From assembly GCF_000317305.3 (NCBI RefSeq), contig NC_023036.2, forward strand, positions 1,550,001-1,614,000: DNA of 64,000 nucleotides, read 5' to 3'. The position numbers and the translations under genes are program-made. Each line of letters opens with the position of its first letter. The first letter of the stretch is position 1. The notes under the pieces are model-generated. The model did no database searches and was not told the origin of the DNA. It saw only the letters and a program-made list of their open reading frames with translations. Shown one piece after another: positions 37,616 to 47,190 of the stretch. The stretch comes from Mycolicibacterium neoaurum VKM Ac-1815D (GTDB taxonomy: Bacteria > Actinomycetota > Actinomycetes > Mycobacteriales > Mycobacteriaceae).

Positions 37616-39282
37616 TGGCCTACGTGATCACCCGGTCCTGCTGCAGCGACGCGCTGTGCGCGGCCGTCTGTCCGGTCAACTGCATCCACCCCACGCCCAC
37701 CGACCCCGATTTCGGGCATACCGAGATGCTCTACATCGATCCGCAACGATGCATCGATTGCGGTGCGTGCGCCGACGTGTGCCCTGTCGACGCGATCTTC
37801 GCCGACGACGAACTCGCGCCCACCGAGGCCGCCTACGCCGCCATCAACGCCGAGTATTTCGGCACGGCCGAGCATTCGGCCGCACCGACCACACCGCCGG
37901 CACCCGCGCCAACCAGCGAAGCGCTTGCCGTGGCAGTGGTGGGTGCCGGTCCGAGCGGCTTCTACGCCGCTGCAGAACTGCTCGATGCGGGCCCGCAGGT
38001 CACCGTGACGCTGATCGACAGGTTGCCGACACCCTATGGCCTGGCACGAGCAGGGGTTGCGCCCGACCACCAGGACACCAAACAGATCACGGCGACGTTC
38101 GCCGCCACCGCCGCGCATCCTCGCCTTGATACCCACTACAACGTCGAGGTGGGAACCGATGTCAGCCCCGACGACCTCCTCACCCATCATCACGCGGTCG
38201 TCTACGCCACGGGAGCTCCCGTCGGCAGGCAACTGGGTGTGCCCGGCGAGGATCTGCCCGGCAACTTCACCGCGGCCGAGATTGTCGGTTGGTACAACGG
38301 AAATCCCGATCACGCCGAGTTGTCGGTCGCCGTCGATCGCCCGACGGCTGTGCTCGTCGGCAACGGCAATGTCGCGCTCGATGTCGCACGTGTACTCCTG
38401 CTCGGCGGCGAGATGGGGCACACAGATATCGCCGACCATGCTCGGGATCGTCTGGTTGGCAGTGCAGTTCGCGAGGTCGTCATCCTGGGCCGCCGCGGCC
38501 CAGAACACGCCGCCTTCAGCTTCAGTCAACTGCTGGCACTGACCCATCTCGACGGAGTCGATATCGTCGTCGACCCCGCCGACCTCGTAGACGTCGTCAC
38601 TCCGCCCGATCGGCCGCACCCGGCTGCCTTCGCCGGCGAGCAGAAACTCGCCCTGCTGCGCGAGCTTGCTGCCCGTCCACCCCGGCACGACAGGCGCATC
38701 CATCTCCGGTTCTCGGCGTCACTGCGCGCCCTGTCGGGATCCGACCGGCTCGAGACCGCCACCATCATGTCCGCTGCACGGGGTGAATCAGCGGTTGCCG
38801 CCGGCACCGTGGTGTCCTGTATCGGTTTCGATGTCCGGCCGATCGATGGGCTGGCCTTCGATGCCGGCGCCAAGCGCGTGCCCAACCAGGGCGGCCGCGT
38901 CCTCGACTCCACGGGTCAGGTTCTGGTAGGTCACTACGTGACGGGCTGGGTCAAACGGGGTCCGAGCGGTGTCATCGGCACCAACAAACTCTGCGCCGCC
39001 GAGACCGTCGGCGCATTACTCGACGATCATCGGCGGGGCCTGCTGCGGCCTCCGCGGGACCTGCGGTCGACCTTTGCCGAGACGCTCGACGGTCGCTCGA
39101 TCGCCCATGTCGATCGGGGTGGTTGGCAACGCATCGATGAACACGAGCGCCGCGCGGGACGCGCATCCGGGCGTCCACGGCGCAAGTCGGTTCGCCGCGA
39201 TGAGATGGTCGAAATCGCTTATTCGAACCAAGAAATCAGAACTGGCACAACGCTGGTCGATACACCTAGGAGAAACTCATGA
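37615..39282 (+). CDS. Ferredoxin fused to ferredoxin-NADP+ reductase (FprB-like)
   Basis: A 555-residue fusion. Residues 1-75 form a 7Fe/8Fe ferredoxin: CCSDALCAAVCPVNCIHP and CIDCGACADVCPVDAIF. A Pro/Ala linker leads to an adrenodoxin-reductase-like part: FAD motif VAVVGAGPSGFYAAAELL, NADP motif VLVGNGNVALDVARVL, and C-terminal GWVKRGPSGVIGTNKLCAAE. It shuttles electrons between NADP(H) and iron-sulfur enzymes. Coupling by a one-base overlap to the molybdoenzyme suggests it is that enzyme's redox partner. Length resembles mycobacterial FprB. Confidence 0.92.
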   Translation: MAYVITRSCCSDALCAAVCPVNCIHPTPTDPDFGHTEMLYIDPQRCIDCGACADVCPVDAIFADDELAPTEAAYAAINAEYFGTAEHSAAPTTPPAPAPTSEALAVAVVGAGPSGFYAAAELLDAGPQVTVTLIDRLPTPYGLARAGVAPDHQDTKQITATFAATAAHPRLDTHYNVEVGTDVSPDDLLTHHHAVVYATGAPVGRQLGVPGEDLPGNFTAAEIVGWYNGNPDHAELSVAVDRPTAVLVGNGNVALDVARVLLLGGEMGHTDIADHARDRLVGSAVREVVILGRRGPEHAAFSFSQLLALTHLDGVDIVVDPADLVDVVTPPDRPHPAAFAGEQKLALLRELAARPPRHDRRIHLRFSASLRALSGSDRLETATIMSAARGESAVAAGTVVSCIGFDVRPIDGLAFDAGAKRVPNQGGRVLDSTGQVLVGHYVTGWVKRGPSGVIGTNKLCAAETVGALLDDHRRGLLRPPRDLRSTFAETLDGRSIAHVDRGGWQRIDEHERRAGRASGRPRRKSVRRDEMVEIAYSNQEIRTGTTLVDTPRRNS

Positions 39283-40043
39283 CACGTCGAGGCCTGCTCA
39301 CCAAGGGCCGCTTCGCCCCCGTCGTACCCGTGCACGCACCGGCCTACCAGATCGCACCCACCGTCGACTTCGGTGACGTGGACATGCTGACCATCACCTA
39401 CCTGACCGACGCGGACAGTGCCGCATCGATCGTCCCCGATGCATTGGAACTCGATGACCAACCGGTGGTCACCTTGTCGTTCCTGAACTACGGGATCAGT
39501 GGCGCAGGCTCCTACCGTGAGGTCGTGCAGAGCATCGCCTGCAAGCATGGCGATCAGTCCGTGGGCTACGTCCCGCACATCTATGTCACCAACGAGCCGG
39601 CGATGATCGCCGGACGTGAATGGCTGGGCTGGCCGAAGATGCTGGCCGATATCACCTTCTCAACCCAGACCACCACGCTGGACGGTTTGATCACCGCTCG
39701 GCTGGAGCGCCCCGCCGGCCTCGACCTTGCCGTCGCCCAGTTCGTTCCCACCCAACGCCTGGACAGCCAGATCCTCACCGCCGCGGGCGATAACGTGACG
39801 GTGAACCTTCGTGTCATCCCGTCACCGATCCCGGGCCAGGCGCCGTCGATCACCGAACTCGTGCCGACCCGGATGACGGCGCTCTCCGGTGAGGTGTGGG
39901 CCGGCCAGGGCAGCGTGCACTTCAGCGGCGCCTCCGAATTCACCCCGCTGCACCGATTCCCGGTCGTTCAGTCACTCGGTGCCATGCTCATTCGCCGTGC
40001 CGATATGCGGCTGACCGCACCCACCGAGACCTATCCGCTCTGA
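39279..40043 (+). CDS. Acetoacetate decarboxylase-family protein
   Basis: A 254-residue ADC-fold protein. The candidate Schiff-base Lys lies in AGREWLGWPKMLADITF, the position equivalent to the ADC active-site Lys; the preceding GYVPHIYVTNEPAMIAGREW is also family-like. ADC relatives include decarboxylases, aldolase-dehydratases and C-C bond hydrolases, so substrate is open. It overlaps the previous gene (ATGA) and the next one by one base, so it belongs to the same coupled operon. Confidence 0.85.
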   Translation: MTRRGLLTKGRFAPVVPVHAPAYQIAPTVDFGDVDMLTITYLTDADSAASIVPDALELDDQPVVTLSFLNYGISGAGSYREVVQSIACKHGDQSVGYVPHIYVTNEPAMIAGREWLGWPKMLADITFSTQTTTLDGLITARLERPAGLDLAVAQFVPTQRLDSQILTAAGDNVTVNLRVIPSPIPGQAPSITELVPTRMTALSGEVWAGQGSVHFSGASEFTPLHRFPVVQSLGAMLIRRADMRLTAPTETYPL

Positions 40044-41806
40044 TGCGGCGGGACCTCGAGTTCCTGCTCTACGACTGGCTCGACGTCGAGCAGCTGGCGG
40101 CCCGGCCGCGGTTCGCCGAGCATTCGCGCGACACCTTCGATGCGGTACTCGATCTCAGTGAGGCGCTGGCGGCCACCTATTTCGCACCCCACAACAAGAA
40201 GGGGGACCGAGAGCCGCCGGTGCTGCACCCCGACGGCACCGTCACGGTGATCGACGAGGCGAAGACCGCGGTGAAGGCCTACGCGAGTTCGGGATTGATC
40301 GCCGCACCATTTGCACCCGAACTCGGTGGCATGCACCTGCCCTCCTGTCTGGGCCGTTCGGCGATGGCGCTGATCCAGGCCGCGAACCCGTCGACATCGT
40401 CATATCTGTTGCTGACTGCCGCCAACGCCGCGCTGCTGGCCGAGTACGCCTCGGCCGAGCAGATCGAGACTTGGCTTGCTCCCATAGTGGAGGGCCGATA
40501 CCTGGGGACCATGTGCCTGTCCGAGCCGCAGGCGGGTTCCTCGTTGGCCGATATCACCACCCGCGCCGAACCGTGCCCCGACGGAACGTACCGACTGATC
40601 GGGACCAAGATGTGGATTTCGGCGGGTGACCATGACATCACCGAGAACATCGTGCACCTCGTCCTGGCCCGCATCACCGGTGCGCCCGCAGGCACCCGCG
40701 GATTGTCGTTGTTCATCGTGCCGAAGGTGTTGCCCGACGGTACCCGCAATGACGTCATGGTTACCGGCCTGAATCACAAGATGGGCAACCGGGGCACCAG
40801 TAACACCGTGCTGAACTTCGGCGAGGGCGGCGACGACCAGTTCGAACCTCGGGGTGCGGTGGGCTATCTGGTCGGTGAACCGAATCAGGGTCTGGCCCAG
40901 ATGTTCCACATGATGAACGATGCACGGATCGGTGTCGGATTCCTAGCCACTGCGATCGGCGCCGCCGGATACCAGTCGGCGCTGCGATATGCACGCGAGC
41001 GGACCCAGGGACGTCCGATCGGCGTCAAGGACGTCACGGCCGCTCCCGTGGCGCTGATCGACCATGCCGATGTCCGGCGGATGCTGCTGGCGCAGAAGAG
41101 CTATGTCGAGGGTGCCCTGGCGCTGTGCCTGTACTGCGCGAAGTTGTCCGACGATGTGCACAGTTCCGAGGGAGAGTATCGCGAACACGCATCGCAGTTA
41201 CTGGATGTCTTGACGCCGATCGCGAAAAGCTGGCCGGCACAATGGTGTCTGGAGGCCAACAACCTTGCCATCCAGGTGCACGGCGGATACGGCTACACGA
41301 CCGACTTCGACGTCGAGCAGTGCTACCGCGACAACAGGCTCAACGCCATTCACGAGGGTACCCATGGGATACAGGCTCAGGATCTGTTGGGCCGCAAGAT
41401 GGTAATGGGCGGCGGAATCGGTGCGCGGCGGTTGTTCGACACCATCCAGCAGACGATCGATTCGGGCCGTCGGCACGGGGGAGAGCTCGCACGGCATGCC
41501 GGCAACCTTGACCGAGCGGTGGCCCGGATGCGCTCGGTGACCGAGGTTCTGACCGCAACCGATGACGTCACCGTGCGAATGGCCAACGCCTCGTTGTATC
41601 TCGAAGCTGTCGGCCATGTCGTGGTGAGCTGGATGTGGCTGGAGCAGGTGATCGCGGCAGCGGCGGTCACAGGAGTATTCGCCGATGGTAAGCGGGCCGC
41701 GGCACGTTACTTCTTCGCCTATGAGTTGCCCAAGACTGCCAGCCAATTCGACGTGCTCGCGACGTTGGACCGCACGCTGATCGATCTCGATCCTGCGCAG
41801 CTGTAG
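40043..41806 (+). CDS. Acyl-CoA dehydrogenase, long (FadE5/DmdC-like) form
   Basis: A 587-residue flavoprotein. Core motifs are GTMCLSEPQAGSSLADI (FAD/substrate loop) and LNAIHEGTHGIQAQDLLGRK with the catalytic Glu. The long C-terminal extension (about 470-587) is the acetyl-CoA-dehydrogenase-C-like helical domain of the FadE5/DmdC group. It dehydrogenates an acyl-CoA at alpha-beta. ATG 40043 shares one base with the ADC stop. In this operon it most likely acts on a carboxylic acid CoA ester produced from the pathway substrate. Confidence 0.9.
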   Translation: MRRDLEFLLYDWLDVEQLAARPRFAEHSRDTFDAVLDLSEALAATYFAPHNKKGDREPPVLHPDGTVTVIDEAKTAVKAYASSGLIAAPFAPELGGMHLPSCLGRSAMALIQAANPSTSSYLLLTAANAALLAEYASAEQIETWLAPIVEGRYLGTMCLSEPQAGSSLADITTRAEPCPDGTYRLIGTKMWISAGDHDITENIVHLVLARITGAPAGTRGLSLFIVPKVLPDGTRNDVMVTGLNHKMGNRGTSNTVLNFGEGGDDQFEPRGAVGYLVGEPNQGLAQMFHMMNDARIGVGFLATAIGAAGYQSALRYARERTQGRPIGVKDVTAAPVALIDHADVRRMLLAQKSYVEGALALCLYCAKLSDDVHSSEGEYREHASQLLDVLTPIAKSWPAQWCLEANNLAIQVHGGYGYTTDFDVEQCYRDNRLNAIHEGTHGIQAQDLLGRKMVMGGGIGARRLFDTIQQTIDSGRRHGGELARHAGNLDRAVARMRSVTEVLTATDDVTVRMANASLYLEAVGHVVVSWMWLEQVIAAAAVTGVFADGKRAAARYFFAYELPKTASQFDVLATLDRTLIDLDPAQL

Positions 41807-41822
41807 AGAGAAGGGTGGCACC

Positions 41823-43541
41823 ATGACAATGCTCAACGGAGGAGAACTGCTGGCGAACGCGCTGCGCCGAGCCGGAGTGGTCGATGTGTTCGCTCTGCAC
41901 GGCGGTCACCTCGATTCCTTCTGGGCCGCCGCACGCGACAACGACATCCGCCTGATCGATACCCGCCACGAAGCAGCGGCCGGGCATGCCGCTGACGGCT
42001 ACGCCCGCAGTACCGGTCGTATCGGTGTCGCCGTCGTGACCTCCGGCCCGGGCTTCGCCAACGGTTTTGCCGCGCTGCCCAATGCGCTCGGCGACGGTGT
42101 GCCGTTGCTGATGATCGCCAGCGCACCACCGCTGGGTGAAGTGGAAACCAACGAGATGCAGGGCGGTGTGGACCAGGTGGCCGCCGCCACCCCGGTGACG
42201 AAGTGGGCCCACCGCGTGGTGAGCACGCAACGGATACCCGATCTGGTCGCGCTCGCCGTGCGCAAGGCGCTCAGTGGTCGCCCGGGCCCGGTCTTTCTTG
42301 AGATCCCGATCGACGTGCTCGTTCAGCCCGTCAACGACAGCGGGATCCCTGAACCGGGTGCCCCGGTCGTGCCCGATCGCCCTGCCCCGTCGCCTCCGGC
42401 GCTGGAGGCGGCTCTGGAGCTACTGAGCACCGCGCAGCGACCGGCGATCATCGTCGGCGGTGGCGCACTGTGGTCAGGATGTGAAGACGAACTGGCCGTG
42501 TTCGCCGAGCAGGCTCAGTTACCGGTCTTTGCCAACAACCGTGCCATCGGCGTGTTGCCCGCCGAGCACCCATGTAATGGCTGGGCCTTGGACAACCTTC
42601 CACTGCTGCCGATCGCTGGTGCTCAGGGGCCCGATGTCGTTTTGCTGCTCGGCGCACGTATGGGGTTGCTGACCGGCGGCCGAGCCGGATCGGTTATCCC
42701 GGCTGATGCCAGGGTGATTCAGGTGGATGTCGATGCCGCAGAGATCGGCCGACTGAGGCCGGTCGACGTGCCGATCATCGCCGATTGCCGAGAAGCGCTG
42801 CATGCCATGATTGCTGTAGGCCGACAGTGGCCTCGTCGAGATGAGTGGCTGCGACAGGCCACCGGAGCTCATGCGCTCGTCGATCAGCTGTTGGGCGACA
42901 CGCCCGCGGTGGTGAGCGGCCGACTTCATCCGTATCACGCTGCGCGCGAGGCGCTTCGGGGCGCGGGTTCTGATGCCATGGTCGTGCTCGACGGTGGGGA
43001 GGCGCCGCTCTGGGCGCAGATGAGCGTTGACGTCGCAGCTCCTCACCGCGTACTGAACCTGGGTTACATGGGTTTTCTCGGCATCGGGCAGGGTTTCGCG
43101 ATCGGAGCGCAGATCGCCGAACCGGGTCGGCGGGTACTCCAGATAACCGGCGATGGGGCGTACGGATTCCACATCCAAGAACTCGACACCATGGTCCGGC
43201 ACGGATTGCCGGTGGTCACCGTGGTACTGAACAACGCGTGCTGGGGGATGTCGATCCACGGGCAGGAAGCTGTCTACGGAGCAGGAAAGGACGTCATCAC
43301 CCGGCTGGCGGACACCGACTATCACGAGATTGCCCGGGCGTTCGGCGGCCACGGGGAACGCGTCACCGAACTCAGCGAGGTCCGACCGGCCGTCGAACGC
43401 GCCTTCGCGTCCGGGCTGGCCGCGTGCGTCAACGTTGCGGTGGCGGGGCAGGTGGTGCATCCCATGACGACATCCATGCTCGGGGATCTGACCGCCGAGG
43501 ACGAGATCGTCATTCCGTACTACCAGAACATCCCTCGCTGA
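41823..43541 (+). CDS. ThDP-dependent enzyme, benzaldehyde lyase-like
   Basis: A 572-residue three-domain ThDP protein. The activating Glu is in IDTRHEAAAGHAADGYAR; the ThDP/Mg motif is TGDGAYGFHIQELDTMVR ... VLNNACW. The active-site region VFALHGGHLDSFW and the stretch ETNEMQGGVDQVAAATPVTK resemble Pseudomonas benzaldehyde lyase more than acetolactate synthase; the His of HGGH is the BAL-type catalytic His. It would form or cleave 2-hydroxyketones (acyloins) or 2-hydroxyacyl-CoA. Last gene of the plus-strand operon, 16 bases after the dehydrogenase. Confidence 0.87.
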   Translation: MTMLNGGELLANALRRAGVVDVFALHGGHLDSFWAAARDNDIRLIDTRHEAAAGHAADGYARSTGRIGVAVVTSGPGFANGFAALPNALGDGVPLLMIASAPPLGEVETNEMQGGVDQVAAATPVTKWAHRVVSTQRIPDLVALAVRKALSGRPGPVFLEIPIDVLVQPVNDSGIPEPGAPVVPDRPAPSPPALEAALELLSTAQRPAIIVGGGALWSGCEDELAVFAEQAQLPVFANNRAIGVLPAEHPCNGWALDNLPLLPIAGAQGPDVVLLLGARMGLLTGGRAGSVIPADARVIQVDVDAAEIGRLRPVDVPIIADCREALHAMIAVGRQWPRRDEWLRQATGAHALVDQLLGDTPAVVSGRLHPYHAAREALRGAGSDAMVVLDGGEAPLWAQMSVDVAAPHRVLNLGYMGFLGIGQGFAIGAQIAEPGRRVLQITGDGAYGFHIQELDTMVRHGLPVVTVVLNNACWGMSIHGQEAVYGAGKDVITRLADTDYHEIARAFGGHGERVTELSEVRPAVERAFASGLAACVNVAVAGQVVHPMTTSMLGDLTAEDEIVIPYYQNIPR

Positions 43542-43545
43542 AGCG

Positions 43546-43567
43546 GGCCTGCCAGATAGGCGAGGCC
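43546..43567. terminator. Hairpin between convergent ThDP enzyme and FAD monooxygenase
   Basis: GGCCTGCC and GGCGAGGCC pair with one bulged base around the loop AGATA. It lies four bases after the ThDP enzyme stop and before the monooxygenase stop at 43602. No U-run follows, so it is a modest terminator candidate. Confidence 0.45.
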
Positions 43568-43601
43568 GTGATGCCGACGATTGAGCCCGGCCGCGGTCCT
43601 G

Positions 43602-45404
43602 CTATCGGGCGCAGCGTTGCTCATCGTCGGCTCTCGCGTTCGGATACACCTCAGCCCAGGCGTGCTCGATGAAACTGTGGAGGCGGTCTGCCGCCGTCGG
43701 GCCGCTGCGGGTGCGCCACACCACATGGCCGTCCGGTCGCACCACGACAGCGCCACGATCGCCGATCTCGAACGTGACTGTCAGCGCCGTGACCGTGTCT
43801 CCCGGCGTGGGAGCCAGGGCCACCACGCTGAATGGCACTGTGGTCGGCATGTGTGCGAGGGCCTCGGTCCAGCCCACTGGATCGGCAGTGAACAGCGTCA
43901 GGCCCCGCGGCGCAATGGCGGCGTGGGTCGAGGACTCCGTACCATCTGCGCGCAGGATGCGCCTATGCGGCAGACGCGCGCCAGGATGTGTCGTGGGGTG
44001 ATACAGCCCGACATCACCGTCCGGGCAACGGCCCTCGGCGTTGTCGATGAGTGAACTGGCGTAGGAGTAGCCGAATTCCAATCCGCTGGCGACGAAATGT
44101 TCCTCCTGTCCTGGAATCGCATCGGCCATCTGCTGGCGCAGGCGTCTGCCGCCGGCGCCGTGCTGGAGCAACCGCCGGGTCCTGGAAGTCTGCGCCGTGG
44201 TGAGGGCGTCCGCGGTCCAGGCGACGGCTGCGGCGGGCACGCGGTCCAGGCGGAGCTTGCCGATCAGTTCGGTTGCCCGGTGCAACGAGCGATTGGTGAT
44301 GCCCAGCCCGGAGGTGACCTCGTCGAGCTGGAAGTGGTTGTGGGTGCTCTGCTCGGCGAACCGGGTGACGACGGGACGTCGTTCGATCTCGTACGTGTCC
44401 AGCAGTGCCTCGGGCGCTCCGTGGTCGAGGATCGCGGCGAGTTTCCAGGCGAGGTTGTGGGCGTCCTGCACACCGCTGTTGAGCCCGAAGCCACCGGTGT
44501 GCGGGAATCGATGGGCGGCATCACCGATGAGTAGCAGCGGCCCGCGCCGGAAACTGTCGGCGATCTGTTTGGTCATCGTCCACGTTCCGGTCGACCGGAT
44601 CTGATAGTGGGTGGACCCGATGACCTCGGGCAGGATGCGGTTCCAGTAGCGCCGACTGTCGCTCGCGATCTGCTGCGCAGCGTGCAGATACGGTGTCATC
44701 AGCACGTAGTCGTCATCGGCATGGGCGATCATCACCCCGCTGAAACGTGGATGGTAGATCCAGCTCAGCAGCGGTCGGCTGGAGCCCTGCGGGTAGAGCC
44801 GCGGCGCGTGAAAGAAGACGCTACCCATGTTGGCCAGCACCGGCCCGGTCATCGCGATACCGGCGGCGTCCCGCAGCGTGCTGTTGGCGCCGTCCGCGGC
44901 GATCACGAATCTGGGGGCGAGGGTGAACGTCTCGCTGTCCGAGGATCGCAAGGTCAGTTTCTCACCGCGTAGATCGGCATGCACGCCGCGCCGGAAGTCG
45001 ACGAGTGGCTCGCGTTCGAGTGCTTTCCAGAGCACCGGCATCAGGAGGTGCTGACCGATGTGGGAGATGAGATAGGTGCTGTGCGAGCGGACTTCGTCGA
45101 GGCGATCCGGTCGCGACAACAGGTCGATCTCACCGATCGGTTCCGAACGGACGTCGGTGCACCACCGGATGATGTTCACGGTGTCGATCGGTGGGGTGAT
45201 CGCTTCCAGCGCGATGCCGAGCTCGGGAGAAGCCTGATTCCAGATCTCCAACGTCCGGGCATTGATGACGTGTGCAGCAGGATGCAACCGAGTGTCCCGA
45301 CGTTCCTCGACAACGGTGCTGGGAATGCCGTAGCGAGCCAGCAATAACGCGAGCGTGGCTCCCGCCGCGCCCGCACCGACGATGACGACGGTGTCAGATT
45401 TCAT
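43602..45404 (-). CDS. FAD-dependent aromatic monooxygenase (PheA/TfdB/MhpA-like)
   Basis: A 600-residue class A flavin monooxygenase. The FAD motif is TVVIVGAGAAGATLALLLAR, the family His region RLHPAAHVINARTLEIW, and the second FAD/NADPH motif LLLIGDAAHRFPHTGGFGLN. The C-terminal 150 residues form a thioredoxin-like domain common to phenol hydroxylases. It would hydroxylate an aromatic or related ring using NADPH and O2. It is third in a minus-strand set FAH, VOC, FMO, with only three bases separating it from the VOC gene. Confidence 0.92.
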   Translation of the reverse strand: MKSDTVVIVGAGAAGATLALLLARYGIPSTVVEERRDTRLHPAAHVINARTLEIWNQASPELGIALEAITPPIDTVNIIRWCTDVRSEPIGEIDLLSRPDRLDEVRSHSTYLISHIGQHLLMPVLWKALEREPLVDFRRGVHADLRGEKLTLRSSDSETFTLAPRFVIAADGANSTLRDAAGIAMTGPVLANMGSVFFHAPRLYPQGSSRPLLSWIYHPRFSGVMIAHADDDYVLMTPYLHAAQQIASDSRRYWNRILPEVIGSTHYQIRSTGTWTMTKQIADSFRRGPLLLIGDAAHRFPHTGGFGLNSGVQDAHNLAWKLAAILDHGAPEALLDTYEIERRPVVTRFAEQSTHNHFQLDEVTSGLGITNRSLHRATELIGKLRLDRVPAAAVAWTADALTTAQTSRTRRLLQHGAGGRRLRQQMADAIPGQEEHFVASGLEFGYSYASSLIDNAEGRCPDGDVGLYHPTTHPGARLPHRRILRADGTESSTHAAIAPRGLTLFTADPVGWTEALAHMPTTVPFSVVALAPTPGDTVTALTVTFEIGDRGAVVVRPDGHVVWRTRSGPTAADRLHSFIEHAWAEVYPNARADDEQRCAR

Positions 45405-45407
45405 CGC

Positions 45408-46097
45408 TCACAACGTCTTCCACGTGAGCGCTCGCTTGTTGGACCGGGGTTTGGTGCCTGGACGCGTGCCGGCACCGGGTTCGAGCAGACGTCGGTGATC
45501 CGTGCCGGCCCGCAACTGCTCGAGCAGGTAATCGGGGTCGATATCGGTGCCGATCGGATTCTGGTCGAAATCGGCGCTGTTGAAAAACTCGGCGGTCTCT
45601 TGGGCAGTGGGGAAGTTCTCGGTCTGGAACTCCAACCGGATCCCTTCGGGGTCTTCGTAATAGAGGCTGGTCGTGGGCCCGTGGTTGATCGACCAGACCG
45701 GGGTGACCCCGACGTTCTTGAGTCGTTCGTAGGTGAGTAACAGCTTCGCTATCGAGGTGAATGTGAAGGCGAGATGGTCGATGCCGTAGGTCTTTCGGCG
45801 CCAGCGCGACAGGGGAAAGACGTGGCGCACCGGCGGCGGTAGCTTGACCAACGCCAGTCGGTGGCTCTCGTGATCCCAGGTCAGAAAGGCAATTTGGTTG
45901 TCCTCGTGCACGACTCGGGCGCCGAAGACATGGCCGTACCAGTCGATCATCTCGGCGCTGCGCGCGGTCTTCACCACCCAGTGGGCGATGAAGTCGGGAA
46001 CGAGGCGATCTGGAAGTGCGTCCAGGTCAGGCGCGGAGGTGGTCGCCGGGACGTCGTCGGAGTCGGACGGTTGCAGGGGGCTCGGGGTGGCGCTCAT
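45408..46097 (-). CDS. VOC-superfamily dioxygenase-like protein
   Basis: A 229-residue vicinal oxygen chelate protein. Candidate metal ligands are His in FIAHWVVKTARS, His in YGIDHLAFTFTS and Glu in GIRLEFQTENF, the 2-His-1-Glu set of extradiol dioxygenases. Two beta-alpha-beta modules are visible but it is short for a two-domain extradiol enzyme; one-domain members also exist. AAAGGAGA precedes ATG 46097. With a monooxygenase downstream and an FAH hydrolase upstream, ring cleavage is the likely role. Confidence 0.85.
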   Translation of the reverse strand: MSATPSPLQPSDSDDVPATTSAPDLDALPDRLVPDFIAHWVVKTARSAEMIDWYGHVFGARVVHEDNQIAFLTWDHESHRLALVKLPPPVRHVFPLSRWRRKTYGIDHLAFTFTSIAKLLLTYERLKNVGVTPVWSINHGPTTSLYYEDPEGIRLEFQTENFPTAQETAEFFNSADFDQNPIGTDIDPDYLLEQLRAGTDHRRLLEPGAGTRPGTKPRSNKRALTWKTL

Positions 46098-46111
46098 GGT
46101 GGCATCTCCTT

Positions 46112-47071
46112 TCAGACGCATGCGTCGACGATGGTGGTCTGCTGCGTACCCAGGTCGAGCGTCCCGGCGGCGTTGCGTATCGATGCGGTGATGACGTCAC
46201 CGGGCCGCAGATAGGGCTTGCGCTGATTGAGTCTGACGAAGGCGGCCCACAGCTTGTCCTCCGGGAGCAATGCGGTGGCAAGCCGACGGATCACCGCCGG
46301 CGGTGATCCCGCTGTGATGCCGTGCGGTGTGCCGGTCAGCAGGACGTCACCGGGATTCCAGTTACAGAACTCGCTGAGTTCGGTCAGCGTCTCCGCGGGC
46401 CGGTAGAGCATGTTCGCGGTGTTGTCCCGCTGCCGCAAGGAGCCATTGACCTCCAGCCGTAACTCGAGGTCGTCCAGCAGGCCGAGGTCACCGGGTTCGA
46501 GCACGGCGAGCACGGGACCGAGCGGGCAGAACCCGCGGTAGCTCTTGCCTTTCAGGAACTGTCCCTGGGGTAACTGGACATCTCGGGCGGACAGATCGTT
46601 GCCGATCGTCACGCCGAAGACGTACTCATGAAGATTCTCGGCGGTGACCGTGGTGGGCTCCGCCACGGTGCCGTTGAGGACCAACGTCAGTTCGATCTCG
46701 TAGTCGAGCAGGGTGACGTGGGCAGGGCGAATGACCGGGTCGTGGGGACCGGTCACGGACGCGTCGGTCTTGTCGAAGAAGAGGTTGAACAGCCGTTTGT
46801 CCGGGTCCATCCCGGATTCGATCGCATGTTGGCGGTAGTTGGCACCCTGGCACATCACCCGGCACGGGGTGGTCACCGGTGAGAGCAGCTCCACGTCGGC
46901 CAGCGGGAGGTCTGCGGTTCGACTCGCGGCCGCGGCCCAATCGGCCCTGCCCCGGTCGATGAGGTCGGCGGTCCGGGGGTACTGGCCGGTCAGCGGTGAG
47001 ATGAGGTCACCCGTCAGCACACCCCACGAAGGCCGCTCATCGCGCTCGTATCGGACGAGATGGACGACCAT
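46112..47071 (-). CDS. Fumarylacetoacetate hydrolase family protein
   Basis: A 319-residue FAH-fold enzyme. Metal ligands are the Glu pair in LLDYEIELTLVLNG and Asp in TIGNDLSARDVQLPQG; other family blocks are QGANYRQHAIESG, KGKSYRGFCPLGPVL and GDVLLTGTPHGITAGSPP. ATG 47071 has GGAG six bases upstream. It hydrolyses or hydrates a ring-cleavage product, following the VOC dioxygenase in meta-cleavage logic. First gene after the PucR regulator on the same strand. Confidence 0.92.
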   Translation of the reverse strand: MVVHLVRYERDERPSWGVLTGDLISPLTGQYPRTADLIDRGRADWAAAASRTADLPLADVELLSPVTTPCRVMCQGANYRQHAIESGMDPDKRLFNLFFDKTDASVTGPHDPVIRPAHVTLLDYEIELTLVLNGTVAEPTTVTAENLHEYVFGVTIGNDLSARDVQLPQGQFLKGKSYRGFCPLGPVLAVLEPGDLGLLDDLELRLEVNGSLRQRDNTANMLYRPAETLTELSEFCNWNPGDVLLTGTPHGITAGSPPAVIRRLATALLPEDKLWAAFVRLNQRKPYLRPGDVITASIRNAAGTLDLGTQQTTIVDACV

Positions 47072-47190
47072 CGACAACTCCACGTCTGCCGGGCGTTCGA
47101 CCGGCTCGAGGTTCAGTCAACCGTCCGGCGGCATCCCGTCGCCTGGATCATGATCCAAAAATGACCGCTCTTGACTGGATGCTGGTCCAA

